A stretch of DNA of 49,716 bases from Nocardioides sp. SYSU D00038 (GTDB lineage: Bacteria; Actinomycetota; Actinomycetes; Propionibacteriales; Nocardioidaceae): assembly GCF_016924665.1 (NCBI RefSeq), contig NZ_JAFFJT010000028.1, positions 1-49,716 of the forward strand, in the 5' to 3' direction. The position numbers were made by a program, and so were the translations under genes. Within the stretch, counting starts at the first letter, position 1; each line of letters starts with the position of its first letter. Under the pieces are notes generated by a model. That model did not search any database. It was not told the DNA's origin and saw only the letters and a list, made by a program, of their open reading frames with translations. Positions 7,660-15,466 of this stretch are shown here, one piece after another.

Positions 7660-8057
7660 CCCCACCGCGCGGCCGGCGCCGCGACCGGGCCGGGCGCGGC
7701 GCGGCGGTCGTTGACTTCGTGCTGGTCCTGGTCGTCCTGGTGCCGGTCTTCCTCGGCATCCTCCAGGTCGGGCTCGTGCTCTTCGTGCGCAACACCCTCG
7801 CCTCCGCCGCCTCCGAGGGCGCCCGGGTCGCCGCCACCGCCGACCGCGGTCCGGCCGACGGCGAGGCCGTCGTACGCCGGCAGCTGGCCGGCGTGGTCTC
7901 GGGCCGGTTCGCGCGCGACGTGACCGTCCGCGAGGCCAGCGTCGGCGGGGCACCGGGCATCGTGGTCACGATCCGGGCCACGGTGCCGGCCCTCGGGCTC
8001 GGCGGTCCCGGGGTCTCGGTCGAGGTCTCCGGCCACGCGGTCGAGGAGGACCCGTGA
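7656..8057 (+). CDS. TadE-like pseudopilin
   Basis: A 133-residue TadE-family protein. A basic N-terminus (RGRRRDRAGRG) leads into the AAVVDFVLVLVVLVPVFLGI helix, matching the TadE prepilin-like segment with Asp in place of the usual Glu. A mostly beta extracytoplasmic domain follows. The GTG start overlaps the preceding stop (GTGA) and its own stop overlaps the next GTG. TadE/F-type proteins act as minor pilins in Flp pilus assembly. Confidence 0.8.
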   Translation: MTPPRGRRRDRAGRGAAVVDFVLVLVVLVPVFLGILQVGLVLFVRNTLASAASEGARVAATADRGPADGEAVVRRQLAGVVSGRFARDVTVREASVGGAPGIVVTIRATVPALGLGGPGVSVEVSGHAVEEDP

Positions 8058-8521
8058 CCCGCGTCCGCCGCCGTCAGGCTCGCGACGACCGGGGCAGCGC
8101 GCTGGTCGAACTGGTCTGGCTCGGCGTGCTGCTGCTGGTGCCGATGCTGTGGATCGTGATCAGCGTCTTCGAGGTGCAGAGCGGTGCGTTCGGGGTCTCC
8201 GGGGCCGCCCGGGCCGCGGGCCGCGCGTTCGCCCTCGCCCCCGACGACGCCACAGGCCGAGCCCGCGCCGAGGCGGCGGCCCGCCAGGTGCTCGACGACC
8301 ACGGGCTGAAGGACGCGCCCCTCGACGTCACCGTCACCTGCCGCCCGTTCCCCCGCGACTGCCACGCCGGCACCTCGGTCGTCACCGTGCGGATCGCCTC
8401 GCGGGTCGACCTGCCGCTGCTCCCCGACGTCCTCGGCGGCGGCGCCCCCAGCTTCTCGCTCGACGCCTCGCACACCCTGCCCATCGGCCAGTACCAGGAG
8501 GTGCCGCGTGCCGCGCCGTGA
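8054..8521 (+). CDS. TadE-like pilus assembly protein
   Basis: A 155-residue pseudopilin-like protein. It has a basic N-terminus, then DDRGSALVELVWLGVLLL, where Gly-Ser is followed by Glu at +5 as in prepilin peptidase sites, and a membrane helix. The extracytoplasmic part has two Cys residues (TCRPFPRDC) that could form a disulfide. It overlaps the TadE-like gene before it (4 bases) and the TadG-like gene after it (14 bases), so it is part of one translationally coupled operon. Confidence 0.75.
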   Translation: MTRVRRRQARDDRGSALVELVWLGVLLLVPMLWIVISVFEVQSGAFGVSGAARAAGRAFALAPDDATGRARAEAAARQVLDDHGLKDAPLDVTVTCRPFPRDCHAGTSVVTVRIASRVDLPLLPDVLGGGAPSFSLDASHTLPIGQYQEVPRAAP

Positions 8522-8963
8522 CAGCCGTGAACGCACGGATCGGGGTCAGGCCACCGTGCTCATCGTCGGGCTCGCCGGCTTCCTCGCCATGACCGTCGCC
8601 CTGGTCGTCGACGCCTCCGCCGCCTACCTCCAGCGCCAGGCCCTCGACACCCTCGCCGACGCTGCGGCCCTCCACGGCGCCGACGCCGGCGCCACCGGCC
8701 GCGACGTCTACGAGGGCGGCGTGCCCGACGAGCGCCTCGAGCTCACCGCTGCCCGCGCCCGCGCCGCCGTCGCCGACTACCTGCGCACCACCGGCGCCCA
8801 CGCGACGTACCCCGGCCTCAGCCACACCGTCACCCTCGGCGACGACGACCGGATCCGGGTGCGCATCACCGCACCCCTCGACCTGCCGCTGACCATCCCC
8901 GGCTCCCCCGAGCGCGCCACCATCGGCGCCACCGGCTCGGCCGTGGTCGGCGTCGACCCCTGA
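8508..8963 (+). CDS. TadG-like Flp pilus-associated protein
   Basis: A 151-residue protein starting MPRRDSRERTDRGQATVLI with a hydrophobic helix LIVGLAGFLAMTVALVV and then DASAAYLQRQALDTLADAAAL. That junction is typical of putative Flp pilus-assembly TadE/G-like proteins, whose N-terminal helix ends in a short segment before the extracytoplasmic domain. The remainder is beta-rich. It ends the overlapping part of the tad operon. Confidence 0.75.
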   Translation: MPRRDSRERTDRGQATVLIVGLAGFLAMTVALVVDASAAYLQRQALDTLADAAALHGADAGATGRDVYEGGVPDERLELTAARARAAVADYLRTTGAHATYPGLSHTVTLGDDDRIRVRITAPLDLPLTIPGSPERATIGATGSAVVGVDP

Positions 8964-9003
8964 GCCGCTCGCCGAGGCCCGGCGGCGCGGCTAGGGTCGA
9001 GCG

Positions 9004-9141
9004 ATGGAGCGTCCGACCTGGCTGGTGGTGCTCGTCCTCGTGATCGTCGTGCTCGCGCTGGCAGCCGTCTTCCTCCTGGGAAACTCCGTGGAGACCGTGC
9101 CGGCCGAGGGCTCGTGGCGCGCCACCGATGTCGCCGCCTGA
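9004..9141 (+). CDS. Small single-span membrane protein (45 aa)
   Basis: A 45-residue frame starting MERPTWLVVLVLVIVVL with one strong membrane helix and a short extracellular tail (SVETVPAEGSWRATDVAA). It lies 40 bases after the TadG-like gene on the same strand and converges with the next gene. No family is recognised and the ribosome binding site is weak. The continuous hydrophobic segment after a charged start favours a real product. Confidence 0.5.
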   Translation: MERPTWLVVLVLVIVVLALAAVFLLGNSVETVPAEGSWRATDVAA

Positions 9142-9154
9142 CGGCACGAAACCC

Positions 9155-10144
9155 TCAGGGGCGCCGGAACAGACGAGAGTGACTGGACGGCAACGAGACC
9201 CGTGACAGGGTCGACCCAACCCAGCGACAGGAACCCCGCGGCACGGGGCAGGCCTTCAAGACCCGACGCCGACCGGCCCTCGTCTCGACGAGCACCAGCC
9301 GCTTCGACCCCCACCCGAGGAACCGGTGCTCCTGACGCGGCTTCGGCACGGGGACCCTGCCCACGACACGACCGTCCGCCATCCGCCGGATGGTTCCGCC
9401 GGCGCCAAGCACCAGACGCCCGTCCGGCGACATGACGACAGGGCTGAAACGTGCCCGCCACCGCGGTTGGCCGGGACTGCGCAGGGCCGTGGGACCGACC
9501 CGGCCGGGCTCCCGCCCGGTGCCCACGAAGATGGTGTCGTGCTGCTTGGCCACCATCGCAGTGGGCCGGGTGACGACACGGGTGACGTGGGTCGTCCCCT
9601 CCCACAGTCGCCGGGTGCCGGCCGGTCCCCCGACGTAGACGATGCCTGCACCTGCCTCCAGCAGTTCGCCCGGGAGGTCGTCGAAGCGTCCGTCGAGCAG
9701 CACCTGCCCCTGCAGGTCGACCACCCGCACCAAGGCGGTACCGTCGCTGGCCCTCGAGAACGAGGTGATGCGCCGCCCGTCGTCCGACAGCGCCTCGGTC
9801 ACGCTCGGACTGGTCAGGTCGCGGACACCGACGGTCCTGACCTCGCCCGTCGGCCGAATCGCGAGGAAGCTCCCACCAGCTGCCACCACCCAGTTGCGTG
9901 AAGCGGTTCCGAGAAGCACCGGTGACCGACCGACAGTGCTGGGCAGCCTGAACACCCGGCCACCTACGACGTGAATGTCGCGCCCAATCAGACTGACCGC
10001 TCTCGGGACTTGCCCCCCACGCTCCGTCAGCGAGGGCGACGGAACCGGGGCAGCGGTTGCAGCCGGAGTGGCCATCAGGACCCCGGCGATGGTTGTGGAC
10101 ACCGTCAGGAGGATCGAGGTGTGGCTGAGGCGGTCTGTCGGCAT
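9155..10144 (-). CDS. Secreted beta-propeller-like protein of unknown function
   Basis: A 329-residue protein with a clear Sec signal peptide: MPTDRLSHTS, a hydrophobic core, then ATPAATAAP with an Ala-x-Ala cleavage site near residue 32. The mature part consists of repeating short beta segments (ALSDDGRRITSFSRASDGT, VVMSPDGRLVLGAGGTI), as in TolB/WD40-type propellers. A basic C-terminus contains two Cys (LKACPVPRGSCRWVG) that may pair. The ATG at 10,144 is chosen because it gives the complete signal peptide. GC content appears somewhat lower than in neighbours, which may indicate recent acquisition. No enzymatic motif was seen. Confidence 0.75.
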   Translation of the reverse strand: MPTDRLSHTSILLTVSTTIAGVLMATPAATAAPVPSPSLTERGGQVPRAVSLIGRDIHVVGGRVFRLPSTVGRSPVLLGTASRNWVVAAGGSFLAIRPTGEVRTVGVRDLTSPSVTEALSDDGRRITSFSRASDGTALVRVVDLQGQVLLDGRFDDLPGELLEAGAGIVYVGGPAGTRRLWEGTTHVTRVVTRPTAMVAKQHDTIFVGTGREPGRVGPTALRSPGQPRWRARFSPVVMSPDGRLVLGAGGTIRRMADGRVVGRVPVPKPRQEHRFLGWGSKRLVLVETRAGRRRVLKACPVPRGSCRWVGSTLSRVSLPSSHSRLFRRP

Positions 10145-10223
10145 ACCTCGTGTGATGCTCGAACTCGCCCACCGGTTCTCGCGCGGCGGCCCTGCACCAA
10201 GCAGTGCGTCGACCCCTGACGGA

Positions 10224-12014
10224 TCAGGCTCTCCCGATCGCCCGCCCGGCCTCGCGACCGGAGAAGATGCAGCCGCCGAGGAACGTGCCCTCGAGCGAGC
10301 CCTGGCCGTGCACGCCGCCACCGCCGAAGCCGGCGACCTCGCCGGCGGCCCAGAGGCCCGGCACCGGCTCGCCGTTCGCGCCCATCACCTGACCGGCGAG
10401 GTTGGTCTGCAGGCCGCCGAGGGACTTGCGGGTCAGGATGTTGAGGCGGATGGCGATGAGCGGTCCGTGCTGCTCGTCGAGCAGGCGGTGCGGGTTGGCG
10501 GTGCGGACGATGGAGTCGCCGAGGTTCTGGGAGAAGTTCCGGATCCCCTGGATCTGCACGTCCTTGGTGAACGAGTTGGCGATCTCGCGGTCGCGCGCCT
10601 CGATCTGCTCGCGCAGCCGCTGGGCGTCGATGCGCTGCGAGCCGACGAGGTCGTTCATGCCCCGTGCGAGGTCCTCGACGGTGTCGGCCACGACGAAGTC
10701 CTCGCCGTTGTCGAGGAACGCCTTGACCTCGGCCTGGATGCCGTTGATCTGGCGCTCGGCGAGGAAGGCGACCATGTTCTTGTTGGTGAGGTGGCGGTTC
10801 TGCTCCGACCCGGAGAGCACGAACTCCTTCTCGATGATCTTCTGGTTGAGCACGAACCACGAGTAGTCGAAGCCCGACTGGCGGATCATCCGCAGCTGGG
10901 CCAGCGAGTCGTAGCCCGGGATGCCGGGCGTCGGGAACCGGTTGCCGTTGCCGTCGAACCAGAACGACGACGGGCCCGGGATGATCCGGATGCCGTGCTC
11001 GGGCCAGATCGGGCTCCAGTTGCGCATGCCCTCGACGTAGTGCCACATCCGGTCGGCGTTGACCACCCGGCCGCCGGCCTGCTCGGTGATCGCGATCATC
11101 CGGCCGTCGACGTGCGCGGGCACGCCGGTGACCATGTGCTCCGGCGCGGTGCCGAGGCGGTCGGGCCAGTTCTGGCGCACCAGGTCCTGGTTGCCGCCGA
11201 TGCCTCCGGAGGTCACGAGCACGTGCTCTGCGCGGAGCTCGAAGTCGCCGACGACCTCGCGCGAGGTCTTCACGCCGCGCGGCGCCGTGGTGGGCACCAG
11301 CCGCTTGCCCTGCACGCCGACCACCCGGCCGCCCTCGACGACCAGCCCGTCGACGCGGTGGCGGAACCGGAAGCCGATCCGTCCCGCGGCGTGGTGCTGG
11401 CGCACCCGCTTCTCGAACGGCTCGACCACGCCGGGGCCGGTGCCGAGGGTGAGGTGGAAACGCGGCACCGAGTTGCCCGGGCCGTGGGCGAGCTGGCCGC
11501 CGCGCTCGGCCCAGCCCACCAGCGGCACCCAACGCATGCCGAGCGACTGCAGCCAGTGGCGCTTCTCGTGGTGGGCGAACTCGAGGTACGCCTCGGCCCA
11601 CTTCGCCGCCCAGTAGTCCTCGCCGAGCGGGCTGGTGACCCCGCGGCTGAACTGCGCGGTGCCGTACCAGTCCTGCCGGGCCAGCTCGATGCTGTCCTTG
11701 ATCAGGTTGAGCCGCTGCTCGACGCTGTCGACGAAGAACAGCCCGCCCAGCGACCAGAACGCCTGCCCGCCCAGCGACTGCTCCCCCTCCTGGTCGAGGA
11801 GCAGCACCTTCTTGCCCATGGCCGCGATCTCGTTGGCGGCGACCAGGCCGGCGAGGCCGTGGCCGACCACGATCACGTCGGCCGTCGTACCGCTGTCGCG
11901 CCAGTCGGCCGACGTCACCGCCGCTGCCGCGGTGGAGAGGAACCCGGGAACGGCGACTCCCGCCGCGCCGAGCGCTGCCGCCTGGTTGGCCGTACGACGA
12001 GTGAGCTGGGGCAT
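10224..12014 (-). CDS. Exported FAD-binding dehydrogenase (fumarate reductase/KstD-like family)
   Basis: A 596-residue flavoprotein. The N-terminus carries a twin-Arg leader-like segment (LTRRTANQAAALGAAGVAV), suggesting Tat export. The FAD fold follows with VIVVGHGLAGLVAANEIAAM (GxGxxG) and LLLDQEGEQSLGGQAF, and the C-terminal flavin motif is GLWAAGEVAGFGGGG. The family covers fumarate reductases, ketosteroid dehydrogenases and generic FAD-binding dehydrogenases; the substrate cannot be told. It is encoded alone, with repeats downstream of the neighbouring gene at 12,065 to 12,160 just upstream of its start. Confidence 0.9.
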   Translation of the reverse strand: MPQLTRRTANQAAALGAAGVAVPGFLSTAAAAVTSADWRDSGTTADVIVVGHGLAGLVAANEIAAMGKKVLLLDQEGEQSLGGQAFWSLGGLFFVDSVEQRLNLIKDSIELARQDWYGTAQFSRGVTSPLGEDYWAAKWAEAYLEFAHHEKRHWLQSLGMRWVPLVGWAERGGQLAHGPGNSVPRFHLTLGTGPGVVEPFEKRVRQHHAAGRIGFRFRHRVDGLVVEGGRVVGVQGKRLVPTTAPRGVKTSREVVGDFELRAEHVLVTSGGIGGNQDLVRQNWPDRLGTAPEHMVTGVPAHVDGRMIAITEQAGGRVVNADRMWHYVEGMRNWSPIWPEHGIRIIPGPSSFWFDGNGNRFPTPGIPGYDSLAQLRMIRQSGFDYSWFVLNQKIIEKEFVLSGSEQNRHLTNKNMVAFLAERQINGIQAEVKAFLDNGEDFVVADTVEDLARGMNDLVGSQRIDAQRLREQIEARDREIANSFTKDVQIQGIRNFSQNLGDSIVRTANPHRLLDEQHGPLIAIRLNILTRKSLGGLQTNLAGQVMGANGEPVPGLWAAGEVAGFGGGGVHGQGSLEGTFLGGCIFSGREAGRAIGRA

Positions 12015-12064
12015 GCCCGGTCAACGAGCGACTGTGACGGCGGTTACTCCGGGGTAGCCGGGGC

Positions 12065-12160
12065 GCGGTAGTCCGTGACGTTTCGGCCCTCGGCGGACCA
12101 CGGAGGACCCAAACGTCACGGACTACCGCAGCAGGAGGACCCGAACGTCACGGACTACCG
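12065..12160. repeat. Three-copy intergenic repeat with a 19-bp stem
   Basis: A 27-bp unit occurs at 12,102-12,128 and, with one mismatch, at 12,134-12,160 (period 32). An inverted copy of its core, beginning CGGTAGTCCGTGACGTTT, lies at 12,066-12,083. Positions 12,065-12,083 and 12,111-12,129 pair perfectly over 19 bp around a 27-base loop. The last copy includes the stop codon (12,155-12,157) of the SnoaL-like gene. It could act as terminator or RNA-stabilising hairpin, or be a dispersed chromosomal repeat. Confidence 0.8.
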
Positions 12161-12544
12161 GGGCGGGATCGGCGTGAAGGTCCGCCCCGCCACCCACCAG
12201 CCGTCGTCCTCGCGCACCAGGGTCCAGGTGACGACCATGGAGGGTGCGGTGGAGGCGGCGGAGACGGCCTCGGTGGTGACCACGGCGACGTCGGGGCGCA
12301 GCATCTGCAGGTCGACGACGGGGAAGCGAGCACCGGGCGGGGTGCCGCCGGAGGCGAAGACGTCGACGTGGGCCTGCCGGACGGCGGCGCGGCCGACGAC
12401 CCGCACCCCGGCTCCGGTGACGAACCGGGCGTCGGGGGCGACCCGGGCGATCACCCGGTCTGGGTCGCGGGCGTCGAGGGCGGCGGCGAGGTCGTCGATG
12501 ACCGCGGTGACGGCGGCGAGCTCGGAAGAGGCGGTGAGGGTCAT
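12155..12544 (-). CDS. SnoaL/SgcJ-like NTF2-fold protein
   Basis: A 129-residue NTF2-like protein of the SgcJ/EcaC or DUF4440 type. The usual pattern is present: an N-terminal helix (AVTAVIDDLAAALDARDPDRV), then FVTGAGVRVVGRAAVRQAH, and C-terminal strands ending VVTWTLVREDDGWWVAGRTF. Members are small cone-shaped dimers that act as isomerases, hydrolases or binding proteins, and the exact reaction cannot be inferred. The stop codon lies inside a 27-bp repeat. The gene stands between the HAD phosphatase and the flavoprotein, all on the minus strand. Confidence 0.8.
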   Translation of the reverse strand: MTLTASSELAAVTAVIDDLAAALDARDPDRVIARVAPDARFVTGAGVRVVGRAAVRQAHVDVFASGGTPPGARFPVVDLQMLRPDVAVVTTEAVSAASTAPSMVVTWTLVREDDGWWVAGRTFTPIPPR

Positions 12545-12571
12545 GCCTGCCAGTGGACTACCTCGAGCGCA

Positions 12572-13387
12572 CTAGAGGTCAAGGGTCGCGGCGTCGACCA
12601 TCGGCACCACGTCGGCGATCGAGTCGACCACCAGCGACGGCCGGTAGGGGAACGTCTCCACCGCGTCCGGCGGCGTCGACCCGGTGGTCACCAGGATCGT
12701 GCGCAGCCCGGCCTCGAGGCCGCTGATGATGTCGGTGTCCATCCGGTCGCCGATCATCACCGTGGTCTCGGAGTGGGCGTCGATCCGGTTCAGCGCGCTG
12801 CGCATCATCAGCGGGTTCGGCTTGCCGATGAAGTACGGCGCGCGCCCGGTCGCGGTCTGGATCAGCGCCGCCACCGACCCGGTGGCGGGCAGCTTGCCGG
12901 CCTGGCTCGGGCCGCTCGGGTCAGGGTTGGTCGCGATGAACCGGGCGCCGGAGTCGATCAGCCGGATCGCGCGGGTGATCGCCTCGAACGAGTAGGTGCG
13001 GGTCTCGCCGAGCACCACGTAGTCGGGGTCGCGGTCGGTCATCACGTAGCCCACGTCGTGCAGCGCTGTGGTCAGCCCGGCCTCCCCCACGACGTACGCG
13101 GAGCCGCCGGGCCGCTGGTCGGTGAGGAACTGCGCGGTCGCCAGGGCGGAGGTCCAGATCGACTCCTCCGGCACGTCGATACCGCTGCCGAGCAGCCGCA
13201 CCCGCAGGTCGCGCGGGGTGAAGATCGAGTTGTTGGTGAGCACGAGGAACGGCCGCCCGGAGTCCTTGAGCCGGCGGACGAACTCCTGCCCGCCGGGGAT
13301 CGGGATCTCCTCGTGGACGAGCACGCCGTCCATGTCGGTCAGCCAGGACTCGATCGCGCGCGGTTCGGTGGCACGGGGTTCGGTCAC
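12572..13387 (-). CDS. HAD-IIA family hydrolase (NagD-like phosphatase)
   Basis: A 271-residue HAD phosphatase of subclass IIA. Motif I is WLTDMDGVLVHE, motif II is VLTNNS, a conserved Lys lies in FIGKPNPLMM, and the acidic motif IV is MIGDRMDTDIISG. NagD-like enzymes dephosphorylate nucleotides or small sugar phosphates. The GTG at 13,387 is preferred because GAGG sits 8 bases upstream; an ATG at 13,405 has no ribosome binding site. It diverges from the SDR gene across a TetR-type palindrome. Confidence 0.9.
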   Translation of the reverse strand: MTEPRATEPRAIESWLTDMDGVLVHEEIPIPGGQEFVRRLKDSGRPFLVLTNNSIFTPRDLRVRLLGSGIDVPEESIWTSALATAQFLTDQRPGGSAYVVGEAGLTTALHDVGYVMTDRDPDYVVLGETRTYSFEAITRAIRLIDSGARFIATNPDPSGPSQAGKLPATGSVAALIQTATGRAPYFIGKPNPLMMRSALNRIDAHSETTVMIGDRMDTDIISGLEAGLRTILVTTGSTPPDAVETFPYRPSLVVDSIADVVPMVDAATLDL

Positions 13388-13421
13388 GCCTCCATCCTCG
13401 CGCATCCGGGCGTCCGGGGTT

Positions 13422-13441
13422 GACCAAGCAGATGCTTGGTC
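13422..13441. promoter_or_regulatory. TetR-type operator palindrome
   Basis: GACCAAGCAGATGCTTGGTC is a 20-bp palindrome with 9-bp arms and a 2-base non-palindromic centre. This CAAGCA-N2-TGCTTG form is typical of operators bound by TetR-family repressors. It lies between the divergent HAD phosphatase and SDR genes and could control either. No TetR-family gene is in the window, so the regulator would act from elsewhere. Confidence 0.6.
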
Positions 13442-13455
13442 GCTCTACTCGAGGG

Positions 13456-14226
13456 GTGGACGATCTCCAGCACGACTTCGCCGACCGGCCCGGCGCCGCG
13501 CTCGTGGTCGGCGGCAGCGGCGGGATCGGGGCCCGGGTGGCGACGCTGCTCGGCGCCCGCGGCAGCACGGTCGCGCTGACCTACCGCGGCCGCCGCGACG
13601 CCGCCGAGGCGGTCGCCGCCGCGGTGCCGGGCGCCACCACCTGGCGGCTCGACGTCACCGACGACGCCGCGTGCGCCCGGGTGGTCGCCGAGGTCACCGA
13701 GCGCCACGGCGGCCTGCACACGCTGGTGCACGCGGCCGGCCCCCACGTGCCGCTGCGCCACCTCAGCCGCACCAGCCCGGCCCGGATGCGCGACCAGCTC
13801 ACCGACGACGCCGCGGGGTTCTTCAGCGTCGTGCACGCCGCGCTCCCCCACCTGCGGGCGAGCCGCGGCTCGGTCGTCGCCGTCACCACGGCGGCCACCG
13901 CGCGGTTCCCGGTGCGCGACGGCCTGTCGAGCGGGCCCAAGGGCGCCGTCGAGGCGCTGGCCCGCGGCCTCGCGGTCGAGGAGGGCCGCTACGGCGTCCG
14001 CGTCAACTGCGTCGGGCCCGGCATGCTCACCGACGGCATGGCCGAGCGGCTGATGAGCGACGGCGACCTCGACGAACGGGCGCTGGCGACCGCCCGCGCG
14101 AGCATCCCGCTGCGCACGTTCGGCACCGCCGACGACGTGGCCGAAGCGGTCTGCTTCCTGGCCAGCCCGCGCGCCGGCTTCGTCACCGGCCAGAAGCTCG
14201 ACGTCGACGGCGGCTTCGCCACCTGA
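13456..14226 (+). CDS. Short-chain dehydrogenase/reductase (SDR)
   Basis: A 256-residue classical-length SDR. The nucleotide motif is LVVGGSGGIGARVATLLGARG, and the central region has HAAGPHVPLRHLS in place of the usual NNAG. The catalytic area departs from the classical form: LSSGPKGAVEALARGLAVE aligns with YxxxK, with a Ser where Tyr is expected and the Lys kept. The C-terminus FVTGQKLDVDGGFAT is standard. The GTG at 13,456 is preferred because the earlier TTG (13,420) would place an operator-like palindrome inside the gene. The Tyr loss suggests altered or absent reductase chemistry. Confidence 0.8.
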   Translation: MDDLQHDFADRPGAALVVGGSGGIGARVATLLGARGSTVALTYRGRRDAAEAVAAAVPGATTWRLDVTDDAACARVVAEVTERHGGLHTLVHAAGPHVPLRHLSRTSPARMRDQLTDDAAGFFSVVHAALPHLRASRGSVVAVTTAATARFPVRDGLSSGPKGAVEALARGLAVEEGRYGVRVNCVGPGMLTDGMAERLMSDGDLDERALATARASIPLRTFGTADDVAEAVCFLASPRAGFVTGQKLDVDGGFAT

Positions 14227-14257
14227 GTCGCCGGCCCGCTCGACGGAGCGGGCCCGG

Positions 14258-15466
14258 TCAGCGCTGCGGCAGCAGGACGACGAGCCCGTCCATCGGGTTG
14301 TCGCCCTCGAGCCGGCCGCCGAGCGCGCTCACGACCGCCCGGGCCTGCACCAGCGGCACCTCGCGGCTACCGCTGCGGGTGGGCTTGAGGTCGCCGGCGC
14401 AGACGACCCGGATCTTGAGGTGGCCGTCGGGCGAGCCGTCGAAGACCAGCCGCACCGCACCCTGCCCGCGGCGCAGCACGTCGACCAGCAGCAGGTCGAG
14501 CACGTGCTCCACCGGCCCGGGCGTGTACGTCGTCTCCAGGCTCCCCTCGACCGCGGCGGTGAGCGGCCGGTCGTGCTCGGCGAGGGCGTCGGCCCAGCGC
14601 TGCGCCACCTGGGTGGCGAGGTCGCGCAGCGGGATCTCGGCGCCGGCGACCAGCGCGCCGCGGCGCGAGATCTGCACCAGCTCGCCCGCGACGACGTCCA
14701 TGCTCTCGACCCGGTTGAGCGAGCGGGCCGCGGCCTGCCGGGCGTCGTCGGGCAGGTCGTCGCGCATGGTGAGCTCCTCGAGCTCCAGGCGCAGGCCGGT
14801 GAGCGGGGTGCGCAGCACGTGGGAGGCGTGCTCGGCGAACTCCGCCTCCTGGGTGAGCCGCTCCTGGAGCCGGCCCGCCGAGCCGCGCAGCGCCTGGCTG
14901 ATCGCCTGGGCCTCGGGGATCCGGCTGCGCGGCAGGTCGAGGTCGAAGCGACCGCGACCCAGGGCGTCGGCGGCCACGGCGAGCTGGCGGAACGGGTCGG
15001 CCAGCAGCCGCGCGATGAGGAAGCCGACGACGCCGGCGAGCAGCCCGATCAGCACCACGAGCAGCGCGATCGAACGACGGTCGTCGGCCACCAATCCGGA
15101 CATCGACTCCGAGGACTGGCTCAGCGTCATGGTGCCGCCGGCGGCGGGCAGCGTGACCCAGGGGGCGTCCTTGGTGTCGCCCTGGGCGAACTCGCGGCCC
15201 TCGGCCGCGACCGTGGTCTGGCCCTCCCGGGTGTACTCCACCTTGTGGTCGCTCCCGACCAGCTCGGCGAGGAACTGGCGGTCGACCTTGCGACGCAGCT
15301 CCACCCGCTGCTCGATGGCGACCCGCACCACCACGGCGTCGGTGCGCAGCTCCTCGGCCTCGTGGTCGCGCAGCAGACCCTGGAGCGTCCAGGCCCGCAC
15401 CAGCAGCGCGCCCAGCAGGAGCACGACGGTGAGGACGACGAAGCTGACCGTCAGCCGTTCACGCAT
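14258..15466 (-). CDS. Sensor histidine kinase with degenerate catalytic motifs
   Basis: A 402-residue membrane sensor kinase. Transmembrane helices at about 6 to 27 and 132 to 152 flank an extracytoplasmic sensor, followed by a HAMP-like segment and a HisKA region with the phosphoacceptor in EHASHVLRTPLTG (His216). The residue after the His is Val instead of Glu or Gln. The ATP-binding domain lacks a recognisable N-box Asn (VEHVLDLLLVDVLRRG) and has VVCAGDLKPTRSG where the DxGxG box should be. Its ATG overlaps the response regulator stop by 8 bases. It pairs with the OmpR-type regulator upstream; the input signal is unknown. Confidence 0.85.
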   Translation of the reverse strand: MRERLTVSFVVLTVVLLLGALLVRAWTLQGLLRDHEAEELRTDAVVVRVAIEQRVELRRKVDRQFLAELVGSDHKVEYTREGQTTVAAEGREFAQGDTKDAPWVTLPAAGGTMTLSQSSESMSGLVADDRRSIALLVVLIGLLAGVVGFLIARLLADPFRQLAVAADALGRGRFDLDLPRSRIPEAQAISQALRGSAGRLQERLTQEAEFAEHASHVLRTPLTGLRLELEELTMRDDLPDDARQAAARSLNRVESMDVVAGELVQISRRGALVAGAEIPLRDLATQVAQRWADALAEHDRPLTAAVEGSLETTYTPGPVEHVLDLLLVDVLRRGQGAVRLVFDGSPDGHLKIRVVCAGDLKPTRSGSREVPLVQARAVVSALGGRLEGDNPMDGLVVLLPQR

